Position numbers and translations under genes: made by a program | The notes under the pieces: model-generated | The model's input: only the letters and a program-made list of their open reading frames with translations | What the model was told of the DNA's origin: nothing | The model's database searches: none | DNA from: Aquimarina sp. | GTDB lineage: Bacteria > Bacteroidota > Bacteroidia > Flavobacteriales > Flavobacteriaceae | Direction of reading: 5' to 3' | Assembly (NCBI GenBank): GCA_020628975.1 | Contig: JAHDEF010000019.1 | Location: 1-15,977, forward strand | DNA: 15,977 bases | In this document: positions 1-7,241 of the stretch, in pieces | How positions within the stretch are numbered: the first letter of the stretch is position 1 | How the letters are laid out: each line of letters opens with the position of its first letter

Positions 1-1366
1 TACGTGCATTAACATCGGATCCTTTTTGATAATCGACATCTTCAACTCTCATAAATTGAGAAGCCAAAACATTGTTAGAAGCATCTTCCATTTCATCTTT
101 GGTTAAGGCAGCACCATCAACAATTTCAACAAACTCTACATCGTATGAAGCTGCAAAATCTAAATTAGATTCATCGTATTGCACCGTTGGGTCTACATCA
201 ACTATACCTCCTGCACCATCGGACACTTGCTTGAACTTTAATACATAAATTTTACCTCCTTCTAAATCGGCATCTCCGTTAGTAGAATAATAAAGCGTTA
301 CTTGACCTTCTGAATTTGAAGAATCATCGTCTCCCCCAATAATAACCGTTGCGCCTGGGTAAGCACCTTGAGGTAATGGTGTTGCGTTTTCCCAAGAAAA
401 TTCTCCTAAAGCATCTAAACCAAAGTCAGCTGTTGGCGTAGGAATTTCTTGAAAAGGATCGATACCTTTAACATCGTAATGAAAAGACTCGGAAGCCGAT
501 AAGAAAATGTCTTTGTCCCCACCGTGAATATCTTTTTCCCACATAGTAGCTGAGCATTGACGGGCAAAATCCTCCACACCAGAATTTAATAGATAATCTC
601 CTGAAACAGGGTTTAAGTTTTCATCTAGACGAACTCTAGCTACAGCATAATCGTCTTCGCAATTTACTAACATCACGTAACCGTCACCATCTTTTAAAAA
701 TCCAGCACCATCAGCAGCACCCGCTAATTGAAAAGACGATTCTCCGATTACATCAGTAGTACTAATTAATGAATAGGCTTGCACAAAATTGAATTGAGGT
801 TGCATAGCCACTAATGGCGCTAATCCTGATTTATTAGCAAACATCACAGAAGTAGGGTTTGTTAATGCATCAATCTGAGCCATTAAAGCGTCAATTTCTG
901 CTTGAGCTGTTCCATTTTCAGTAGCTAAAGCTTCAATTTGTGCATTAGCTGCCGCTAAGTCAGCATTGGCAGCGGCAATATTCGAAATGGCACTAGCTAA
1001 GTCTGCACGAGCTGCCGCTAAGTCCGTTTCTGTAGCATTACCGTTTGCTTCAAGCATTGCGATTTCAGCTTGAGCAGCCGCCAAGTCAGCTTGTGCTTGT
1101 GCGATATCGGCATTAGCTTCATTTAGTTTTGCAACTTCTGCAGCCAAATCTGCCTCAACCGCAGTGATTTCTGCTTCTGTAGCATTTCCTTTTGAAACAA
1201 GGGCTTCGATTTCTGCTTTTAAAGCTTCAACTTCATTACTAGAAGCCGATTGATTCTCTTTTAATTGATTTTCTAATCTTAATAAATCATCTTCCGAAGC
1301 ATCATTTTGACAGGCAGTAAATGCTGCTGCAAATGCTAAGGCAATACATACTTTAGTTAGTTTCAT
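1..1366 (-). CDS. Coiled-coil lipoprotein with PhoX-like (DUF839) domain, partial at 3' end
   Basis: Reading leftward from ATG 1366-1364, 455 codons stay open to the window edge, so the C-terminus is missing. The N-terminus is a lipoprotein signal: MKLTK, an Ala/Phe-rich core, then FTAC with the lipidated Cys at residue 19. Residues about 25-170 are an Ala-rich coiled coil with Leu/Ile/Ala heptads. The segment beginning GNATE at residue 60 recurs at 109, exactly 49 residues (seven heptads) later. Residues from about 171 on form a globular domain. Its parts (a GYVMLVNCEDD-like stretch near residue 230, LGEFSWENA, GGKIYVLKF, SQFMRVEDVDY) recall the DUF839/PhoX beta-propeller phosphatase family, from memory and unverified. 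After the Cys comes Gln-Asn-Asp and an acidic patch, similar to surface-export signals of Bacteroidota lipoproteins. Lipoprotein and coil are clear; the enzyme assignment is tentative. Confidence 0.8.
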   Translation of the reverse strand, partial: MKLTKVCIALAFAAAFTACQNDASEDDLLRLENQLKENQSASSNEVEALKAEIEALVSKGNATEAEITAVEADLAAEVAKLNEANADIAQAQADLAAAQAEIAMLEANGNATETDLAAARADLASAISNIAAANADLAAANAQIEALATENGTAQAEIDALMAQIDALTNPTSVMFANKSGLAPLVAMQPQFNFVQAYSLISTTDVIGESSFQLAGAADGAGFLKDGDGYVMLVNCEDDYAVARVRLDENLNPVSGDYLLNSGVEDFARQCSATMWEKDIHGGDKDIFLSASESFHYDVKGIDPFQEIPTPTADFGLDALGEFSWENATPLPQGAYPGATVIIGGDDDSSNSEGQVTLYYSTNGDADLEGGKIYVLKFKQVSDGAGGIVDVDPTVQYDESNLDFAASYDVEFVEIVDGAALTKDEMEDASNNVLASQFMRVEDVDYQKGSDVNAR

Positions 1367-1371
1367 TTTAA

Positions 1372-1440
1372 TTCAGTTAATGTTAATAGATAAATGCTTG
1401 TCAAATTTACTTTCACAACACAGGAATCGTGTTAACTGAA
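1372..1440. repeat. 9-bp inverted repeat flanking the lipoprotein promoter
   Basis: TTCAGTTAA at 1372-1380 is the exact reverse complement of TTAACTGAA at 1432-1440. The arms bracket the -7 box at 1402-1409: one lies in the leader next to the start codon, the other near the -33 position. This could be a pair of regulator sites. A chance match is possible in such AT-rich DNA. Confidence 0.4.
1402..1409 (-). promoter_or_regulatory. Putative -7 box for the lipoprotein gene
   Basis: On the minus strand this reads TAAATTTG, an exact match to the Bacteroidota TAnnTTTG -7 consensus, and lies 36 nt before the ATG at 1366. It would give a leader of about 30 nt. No good TTG -33 element is visible at the expected distance; only a weak TTA lies about 23 nt upstream. 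Motif match only. Confidence 0.45.
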
Positions 1441-1768
1441 CATGACGATGATTTTATGAAAGTTATAGAGAAATGTTACCTGTGTTAATGAAACTTTGAG
1501 CAATGCTTCATATTTAACATGTATATTACAGAATTCGTAAAACTGAAAATACTTTTAAGTAATACTCTCTTAACAGAGCCTAAATACATATCTATAAATC
1601 AGCTTTATATAAATGAATTAGCTTTTTATAAAGCTTGCTTACTCTGCAAAAAAGTATTTTTACCAACCTTCAAAAATAATCTTCTTATATGAGAAAATTA
1701 GGTCACTTACCCCTTTGTTTAAATTCAAATACTCTCAAATTAATAATTTACCCATATACCAAAATCAC

Positions 1769-1776
1769 TATATTTG
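1769..1776 (+). promoter_or_regulatory. Putative pyrH -7 promoter box
   Basis: TATATTTG is an exact TAnnTTTG match, with a weak TTA at 1748-1750 and an 18-nt spacer. The predicted transcript would start near 1782, leaving about a dozen nucleotides before ATG 1795. The box covers the possible upstream TTG start at 1774, so it argues for the ATG at 1795. Confidence 0.5.
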
Positions 1777-1794
1777 TGTGATTTTTACAGAGAG

Positions 1795-2502
1795 ATGAAA
1801 TACAAAAGAATACTTCTAAAATTATCTGGCGAAGCCCTTATGGGAAACCTTCAATATGGTATCGATCCAGTTAGATTATCTGAATATGCGCAACAAGTTA
1901 AAGAGGTCGTTGATCTTGGGATTGAAGTGGCCATTGTAATTGGTGGAGGAAATATATTCAGAGGAGTATCAGGAGCGAGTAAAGGTATGGATCGTGTACA
2001 AGGCGATTATATGGGAATGTTGGCAACTGTAATTAATGGACTTGCTTTACAAGGCGCTATGGAAGACGAGGGCTTAAAAACCCGACTTCAATCAGCTATA
2101 GAAATTGATGCTGTTGCTGAGCCATTTATACGTCGTAGAGCATTGCGCCATTTAGAAAAAGGACGTGTTGTTATATTTGGTGGTGGAACAGGTAATCCTT
2201 ACTTTACTACGGATTCAGCCGCTGTATTAAGAGCTATAGAAATTAAGGCAGACGTTATTTTAAAAGGAACGCGTGTAGATGGTATTTACACCGCCGATCC
2301 TGAAAAAGATGTAAATGCAACCAAATACGATTATATCACTTTTAAAGATGTAATCGAAAAAGGTTTAAAAGTAATGGACACTACAGCCTTTACTTTAAGC
2401 CAAGAAAACGAATTACCTATAATTGTATTTGATATGAATACTAAAGGTAATTTGAAAAAATTAGTAGCCGGTGAACCTATAGGTACCACCGTAAATGTTT
2501 AA
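1795..2502 (+). CDS. pyrH: UMP kinase (uridylate kinase)
   Basis: This cytosolic enzyme phosphorylates UMP to UDP with ATP in pyrimidine nucleotide synthesis. The 235 residues match the bacterial PyrH size and amino-acid-kinase fold. Visible motifs are KLSGEAL at residues 9-15, the glycine loop GGGN at 50-53 followed by IFRG, GDYMGM at 70-75, GGGTGNPYFTTDSA at about 129-142 and KGTRVDGIY near 167-175. A longer frame from TTG 1774 adds seven residues not usual for the family and would begin inside the promoter box, so ATG 1795 is chosen. frr follows after 39 nt, the common bacterial pyrH-frr pairing. The rpsB-tsf genes that often precede it are absent; a divergent lipoprotein gene lies upstream instead. 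Confidence 0.96.
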   Translation: MKYKRILLKLSGEALMGNLQYGIDPVRLSEYAQQVKEVVDLGIEVAIVIGGGNIFRGVSGASKGMDRVQGDYMGMLATVINGLALQGAMEDEGLKTRLQSAIEIDAVAEPFIRRRALRHLEKGRVVIFGGGTGNPYFTTDSAAVLRAIEIKADVILKGTRVDGIYTADPEKDVNATKYDYITFKDVIEKGLKVMDTTAFTLSQENELPIIVFDMNTKGNLKKLVAGEPIGTTVNV

Positions 2503-2541
2503 AATTTAATTAAGCTTACAAGCCTAAAAACATAAGATAAG

Positions 2542-3105
2542 ATGACTGAAGAAGTTAATTTTATACTAGACAGCACTAAGGAGTCGATGAGTAATGCGAT
2601 TGCGCATTTAGAAAAACAATTTTTAAATATCCGCGCAGGTAAAGCAAGCCCTGCTATGTTGGGTAGTGTAATGGTTGATTATTATGGTTCACAAACTCCA
2701 TTGAATCAGGTAGGAAATGTTTCTACACCTGACGCACGTACCTTAACAATTACCCCTTACGAAAAATCGATGATTACTGAAATCGAAAAGGGAATCATGT
2801 ATGCAAACCTTGGCTTTAATCCTATGAATAACGGGGAAATGGTGATTATAAATATTCCACCATTAACTGAAGAGCGTAGACGTGACTTAGTAAAACAAGC
2901 CAAAGGAGAAGCCGAAGATGCTAAAGTAAGTATTCGTAATGAGCGTAAAAACGCAAATAACGAAATTAAAAAATTAGAAAAGGACGGATTGTCTGAAGAC
3001 ATTGCGGCGAATACCGAAGTAGATGTACAAACCCTAACGGATAACTATGTCAAAAAAATCGATGAACTTTTCGTTATCAAGGAAAAAGAAATAATGACCG
3101 TTTAA
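2542..3105 (+). CDS. frr: Ribosome recycling factor
   Basis: RRF works with EF-G and IF3 in the cytosol to split the post-termination ribosome complex. The 187 residues are close to the usual 185. Family features include the N-terminal helix ending in LNIRAGKASPAML, a beta-rich domain with GNVSTPDARTLTITPY, NIPPLTEERRRDLVKQAK, then the long charged helices of the three-helix bundle, RNERKNANNEIKKLEKDGLS. The gene sits 39 nt after pyrH and is followed 19 nt later by a strong terminator, so pyrH-frr is probably one short transcription unit. Nothing looks degraded. Confidence 0.96.
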   Translation: MTEEVNFILDSTKESMSNAIAHLEKQFLNIRAGKASPAMLGSVMVDYYGSQTPLNQVGNVSTPDARTLTITPYEKSMITEIEKGIMYANLGFNPMNNGEMVIINIPPLTEERRRDLVKQAKGEAEDAKVSIRNERKNANNEIKKLEKDGLSEDIAANTEVDVQTLTDNYVKKIDELFVIKEKEIMTV

Positions 3106-3124
3106 TTCGGAAACATAAATTACC

Positions 3125-3156
3125 AAAAAGCAGCGTAGACTTTACGTTGCTTTTTT
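3125..3156 (+). terminator. Rho-independent terminator after frr
   Basis: A 13-bp stem with one G:T pair (left arm 3125-3137, loop GACTT at 3138-3142, right arm 3143-3155) runs straight into a T-run at 3151-3156. It ends the pyrH-frr unit before the exporter gene. Confidence 0.8.
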
Positions 3157-3198
3157 CATTTACACTAATCACTTCCTCTAAGTACGCGCCAAACAGGC

Positions 3199-5541
3199 AT
3201 GAAAAAAGTTAAAAAGAAAATTCAGTCATTTTGGAGAGCTTTTGCACTTCTTATCCTAAAAAATAAAATTGCCGTAACAGCAATTATCGTAGCAATAACG
3301 ATTGGCTTAATCAGTCAATGGAAAAATATTGGTTTTTCTTTTACTGAAACCAATTTGCTACCCGATAAGCATCCCATCAATTTACAATACAATAAATTCT
3401 TTAAAACTTTTGGTGAAGAAGGTGTAGTTATTGTCATGGGAATAAATGACAGCACCATTTATCAACCAAAAAAATTCAATAACTGGATTTCCCTAAACCA
3501 ACAATTACGAAAATTCGAAGAGGTAGATTTTGTTATTTCTTTTTCAGAAATGCAAGATCTTACCAAACAAGATAACCCAAAATCTTTTCAATTAAAACCC
3601 ATAGTTGAAACAGATGAATTTACGCAAACACAAATTGATTTTTATAGAAATCGTTTGTTGCAAGAGCTACCATTCTATGAAGGCTTAGCTTATAGCAGCT
3701 CAAAGCAAACTATACAGTCAGCCCTGTACATCCGTAAAGATGTAGTGAATACTCGAGCCAGAAGAGATTTTATTATAAAAAAATTAAACCCGCTATTAGA
3801 AGCTTACGAGAAGGAAAATAATATCGATATGAAAATATCGGGTATGCCCTACATACGCACCATGAATTCGAAAAATATTTTCGATGAAATGAAATTATTT
3901 CTGGGAGCCGCTTTATTTGTTACTTCCTTCATCTTTTTATTATTTTTTAGATCTTTTAGAGCTACTATAATTTCAATGATTACCGTGATCGTTGGGGTAC
4001 TTTGGGCATTTGGTTTTATAGGTCTATTTCATTTCCAAATTACTGTGCTTACGGCGATAATTCCTCCTTTAGTCATAGTAATTGGAATTCCAAACTGTAT
4101 TTTCTTAATTAATAAATATCAGCAACAAATTAAAAAAGGGCTCTCCAAAATGGATGCCTTGGTTGAAATGATTAGCAAAGTAGGTTATGCTACTTTAATG
4201 ACAAATATTACAACAGCTGCAGGCTTTGCTACTTTTTGTTTAACAGGCAATACCCTACTTATTCAATTTGGTTTAGTTTCTGCCGTTTGTATCTTAGCCT
4301 TGTTTGTATTGTGTATACTGGTTATTCCGTTACTATATACACTGATGCCGCCGCCAAAAAAGCGACATTTAAAACATCTTGATAAAAGGTGGATGGATGG
4401 CTTAATCAATTGGATGGTTCATATGGTAAGCCACAAACGAAGGTCTATATATTTGGTTTCACTAATACTTTTAATATTAAGTATTAGTGGAATGAAACAG
4501 ATAAAAATTTCAGGATCTCTTCTTGAAGAAATGTCAAAATCAGAACAGTTTTATAATGACATCAAATTCTACGAAAACGAATTTGACGGAATTATGCCGC
4601 TGGAAATTTTCATCGATACCAAAAAAGAAAAAGGCGCTTACAAACTTTCTACCTTAAAACGTATCGAACGTTTAAGCAGCGAGATTGAAAAATTCCCTGA
4701 ATTATCCCCAACAAAATCGGTTGTTAATATTGTAAAATATGCGAAACAGGCCTTTTACAATGGTAACAAAAACTATTATTCATTACCCACAAGTCAGGAA
4801 AGAAATTTCATGATTCCGTACTTAAAATCTGTTCAAAATAATAAAAACTTATTGTCTTCCTATGTAGATAGCACTGGGCAATATGTACGTGTTTCTACCT
4901 TTATGAAAGATGTAGGAACAGAGAAAATGGAAGAATTAGAAAATACGCTGTACCCAAAAATCGAAAAGATATTTCCGAAAGATCGCTTTGAAGTATTTTT
5001 CACTGGTCGTGCCCTTCTATTTCAAAAAGGAACTGAATATTTAGTAAAAAACTTGATGCAGTCGTTACTAATTGCAATTGGCCTAATAATTCTCATCATG
5101 TTTTACATGTTCCGTTCAGTGAAAATGATTTTAATATCTCTTATTCCTAATTTACTTCCATTACTTATTACTGGTGGACTTATGGGGTATTTTGGTGTAC
5201 CCATTAAGCCTTCAACTATTTTAGTATTTAGTATCGCTTTTGGAATTTCTGTAGATGATACCATTCATTTCTTAGCCAAATACCGACAAGAACTATTAGC
5301 TACAGGTAATGACGTCATTAAAAGCACTATGACTGCATTACGCGAAACAGGAGTAAGTATGTTTTATACTTCTACCGTTTTATTTTTCGGTTTTGCGGTT
5401 TTTATGATCTCAAGTTTTGGCGGTACCAAAGCACTTGGAGGGCTTATTTCTGCTACTTTATTATTTGCGATGCTATCAAACCTTGTGTTGCTTCCTGCTT
5501 TATTGCTGGGTTTAAATCGCTTAGAAAAGAAAAAAAATTAG
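3199..5541 (+). CDS. RND superfamily exporter (MMPL / HAE-3 type)
   Basis: An inner-membrane, probably proton-driven exporter of 780 residues; the substrate (lipid, hydrophobic compound or other) cannot be read from sequence. It shows the RND internal duplication: a first TM near residues 22-42, a periplasmic loop to about 230, a cluster of about five TMs (230-385), a TM near 415-430, a second loop to about 610, then a second cluster to about 775. FxETNLLPDKHP near residue 48 is typical of MMPL-type proteins. The second half carries the acidic pair GISVDDTIHF (D686, D687) expected for proton relay. The equivalent place in the first half reads GIPNCIFLINKY (N299, C300), without acid. No membrane-fusion or TolC partner is nearby, which fits HAE-3 proteins that act alone. 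It follows the frr terminator and likely has its own promoter, though none is clear. Confidence 0.88.
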   Translation: MKKVKKKIQSFWRAFALLILKNKIAVTAIIVAITIGLISQWKNIGFSFTETNLLPDKHPINLQYNKFFKTFGEEGVVIVMGINDSTIYQPKKFNNWISLNQQLRKFEEVDFVISFSEMQDLTKQDNPKSFQLKPIVETDEFTQTQIDFYRNRLLQELPFYEGLAYSSSKQTIQSALYIRKDVVNTRARRDFIIKKLNPLLEAYEKENNIDMKISGMPYIRTMNSKNIFDEMKLFLGAALFVTSFIFLLFFRSFRATIISMITVIVGVLWAFGFIGLFHFQITVLTAIIPPLVIVIGIPNCIFLINKYQQQIKKGLSKMDALVEMISKVGYATLMTNITTAAGFATFCLTGNTLLIQFGLVSAVCILALFVLCILVIPLLYTLMPPPKKRHLKHLDKRWMDGLINWMVHMVSHKRRSIYLVSLILLILSISGMKQIKISGSLLEEMSKSEQFYNDIKFYENEFDGIMPLEIFIDTKKEKGAYKLSTLKRIERLSSEIEKFPELSPTKSVVNIVKYAKQAFYNGNKNYYSLPTSQERNFMIPYLKSVQNNKNLLSSYVDSTGQYVRVSTFMKDVGTEKMEELENTLYPKIEKIFPKDRFEVFFTGRALLFQKGTEYLVKNLMQSLLIAIGLIILIMFYMFRSVKMILISLIPNLLPLLITGGLMGYFGVPIKPSTILVFSIAFGISVDDTIHFLAKYRQELLATGNDVIKSTMTALRETGVSMFYTSTVLFFGFAVFMISSFGGTKALGGLISATLLFAMLSNLVLLPALLLGLNRLEKKKN

Positions 5542-5700
5542 CTTTGGGTTACTAGTAAACTTTCCTAAAGTACAAGGCCATAAAAAACCTTAATATAGAA
5601 ATTCTAAAAGGTTAAATTAAATTAAAATCATTAGCAAAACGCTGTTTTTCATATATATAAATCAGTCCGTTATTATAAAGGGGAATACAAGACGTTTTAG

Positions 5701-5708
5701 TAAATTTG
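5701..5708 (+). promoter_or_regulatory. Putative rpoN -7 promoter box
   Basis: TAAATTTG matches TAnnTTTG exactly and lies 69 nt before the rpoN ATG. No TTG -33 element is visible at 17-23 nt upstream, so support comes from the -7 box and its position alone. Confidence 0.35.
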
Positions 5709-5741
5709 ATTGATTATATTTCATTTCAAATAGTATTGATT

Positions 5742-5755
5742 GAGGAAGTTTCCTC
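5742..5755 (+). other. Small perfect hairpin in the rpoN leader
   Basis: GAGGAA and TTCCTC are exact complements separated by GT; in RNA the top pair would open to give a 5-bp stem and 4-nt loop. It ends 21 nt before ATG 5777 and has no T-run. It may be a leader structure affecting translation or an operator, and chance is possible. Confidence 0.3.
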
Positions 5756-5776
5756 GTTTAGGACAGAAAATATATT

Positions 5777-7237
5777 ATGTTAAAGCAACAGTTCAACTTA
5801 AAATTATCTCAGAAATTATCTCCGCAACAGATCCAATTGATGAAATTGATTCAGTTGCCTACCCAAGCTTTTGAACAACGACTGAAACAAGAAATTGAAG
5901 AAAACCCTGCATTAGATTCTGGAAAAGAAAAAACCACAGAAGCTGATGACGAATTTTCGAATACCGATAGTTACGAAGACGATTATAACTCCGACAATCA
6001 AGAACCAGAAATTAATATCGACGAATATTTAAGTGACGACGAAATACCTGCCTATCGCCTACAAAGCAATAATTATAGTAGCGACGACGAGGATAAATCG
6101 GTTCCTTATGCAAGTGGCACTACTTTTAATCAACATTTAATATCGCAGCTTAATACGTATCGTTTATCCGATAATGATTATCAAATCGCTACATTTTTAA
6201 TTGGTAGTATTAATGAAAACGGTTACATCCGAAGAGATTTAGCAGATATCGCTGATGATTTGGCTTTCACGCAAAATATTTATGTAGAAGCTAAAGATGT
6301 TGAAAAGGTGCTTCAAATTGTACATCAACTTGATCCAGCTGGAGTTGGCGCTCGCTCGTTACAAGAGTGCTTATCGATACAATTACACAGAAAGTCACCT
6401 AATGCTGAAGTAGCCCTAGCAATTAAGCTTATCGACGAAGCTTTTGATTTATTCACCAAAAAACATTATCAAAAACTAATTGCAAAATTTGGTGTTTCCG
6501 AAGATCAGTTAAAAGACGGTATTGAAGAAATTGAACATCTTAACCCTAAACCGGGCGGTAGTTTTGCTGGCAACACGAGAATTGTTGAACATGTGGTACC
6601 TGACTTTACAATAAGAATTGTTGAGGGGGAATTAGAGCTTAGTTTAAATGGACGCAATGCTCCTGAGCTTCACGTTTCTGGTTCGTACAATAATATGCTT
6701 AAAGGCTATAAAGAAGCAAAAAATAAAACAAAAGCGCAAAAGGATGCTGTACAGTTCATCAAGCAAAAGTTAGATGCTGCAAAATGGTTTATTGACGCTG
6801 TAAAACAACGCCAACAAACTTTAATGATTACTATGAGTGCTATTATGCACTACCAAAAAGAATTCTTTTTATCGGGTGATGAACGCCATTTAAAACCCAT
6901 GATATTAAAAGATATCGCTGATGAAATTGAAATGGATGTGAGCACTATATCCCGTGTAGCTAACAGTAAATATGTAGATACGCCTTATGGCACTAAATTA
7001 ATTAAAGAATTTTTCTCAGAATCAATGACTAACGATCAAGGAGAAGAAGTTTCTACCCGAGAAATTAAAAAGATTTTGGAAATTACTATTGGTGAAGAAG
7101 ACAAAAGAAAACCTTTGACCGACGAGAAACTAGCTAAAATTCTTAAAGAAAAAGGCTATCCTATTGCTCGGCGAACAGTAGCAAAATACCGAGAACAATT
7201 GGATCTCCCTGTAGCTAGACTTCGAAAAAAAATATAG
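5777..7237 (+). CDS. rpoN: RNA polymerase sigma-54 factor
   Basis: Sigma-54 directs RNA polymerase to -24/-12 promoters that need AAA+ activators. The 486-residue protein has the full architecture. Region I (1-47) is rich in Gln and Leu and contains LSPQQIQLMKLIQLP and EIEENPALD. Region II (about 48-108) is a highly acidic linker. The core-binding region follows, including LDPAGVGARSLQECL near 186-200 and LNPKPGGSF near 255. The helix-turn-helix part lies near 375-400 (LKDIADEIEMDVSTISRV), and the C-terminal RpoN box is ARRTVAKYRE at 464-473. No sigma-54 activator or modulation genes lie alongside. The phosphoesterase gene begins 4 nt after the stop, so the two are probably co-transcribed. 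Confidence 0.97.
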   Translation: MLKQQFNLKLSQKLSPQQIQLMKLIQLPTQAFEQRLKQEIEENPALDSGKEKTTEADDEFSNTDSYEDDYNSDNQEPEINIDEYLSDDEIPAYRLQSNNYSSDDEDKSVPYASGTTFNQHLISQLNTYRLSDNDYQIATFLIGSINENGYIRRDLADIADDLAFTQNIYVEAKDVEKVLQIVHQLDPAGVGARSLQECLSIQLHRKSPNAEVALAIKLIDEAFDLFTKKHYQKLIAKFGVSEDQLKDGIEEIEHLNPKPGGSFAGNTRIVEHVVPDFTIRIVEGELELSLNGRNAPELHVSGSYNNMLKGYKEAKNKTKAQKDAVQFIKQKLDAAKWFIDAVKQRQQTLMITMSAIMHYQKEFFLSGDERHLKPMILKDIADEIEMDVSTISRVANSKYVDTPYGTKLIKEFFSESMTNDQGEEVSTREIKKILEITIGEEDKRKPLTDEKLAKILKEKGYPIARRTVAKYREQLDLPVARLRKKI

Positions 7238-7241
7238 CTAA

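Larger units (their letters stand above)
1367..1794. other. Divergent intergenic region, no gene
   Basis: These 428 nt separate the leftward lipoprotein gene from rightward pyrH. No credible open frame is present. Beyond the two promoter candidates and the 1372/1432 inverted repeat, there is an inverted repeat with arms AGCTTTATA at 1601-1609 and TATAAAGCT at 1627-1635. A competing smaller hairpin, AGCTTT/AAAGCT, spans 1620-1635. Neither has a following T-run, and nothing shows that the stretch is transcribed. Confidence 0.5.

Noticed and set aside
1774..1794. Upstream TTG start that would extend pyrH by seven residues
   Set aside because: It lies within the likely -7 promoter box, and ATG 1795 gives the normal PyrH N-terminus.
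2757..3002. 81-residue minus-strand frame inside frr
   Set aside because: Shadow of a clear, full-length RRF gene; no family features.
5552..5570. ACTTT/AAAGT hairpin after the RND gene as a terminator
   Set aside because: Short stem, no GC content to speak of and no following T-run.
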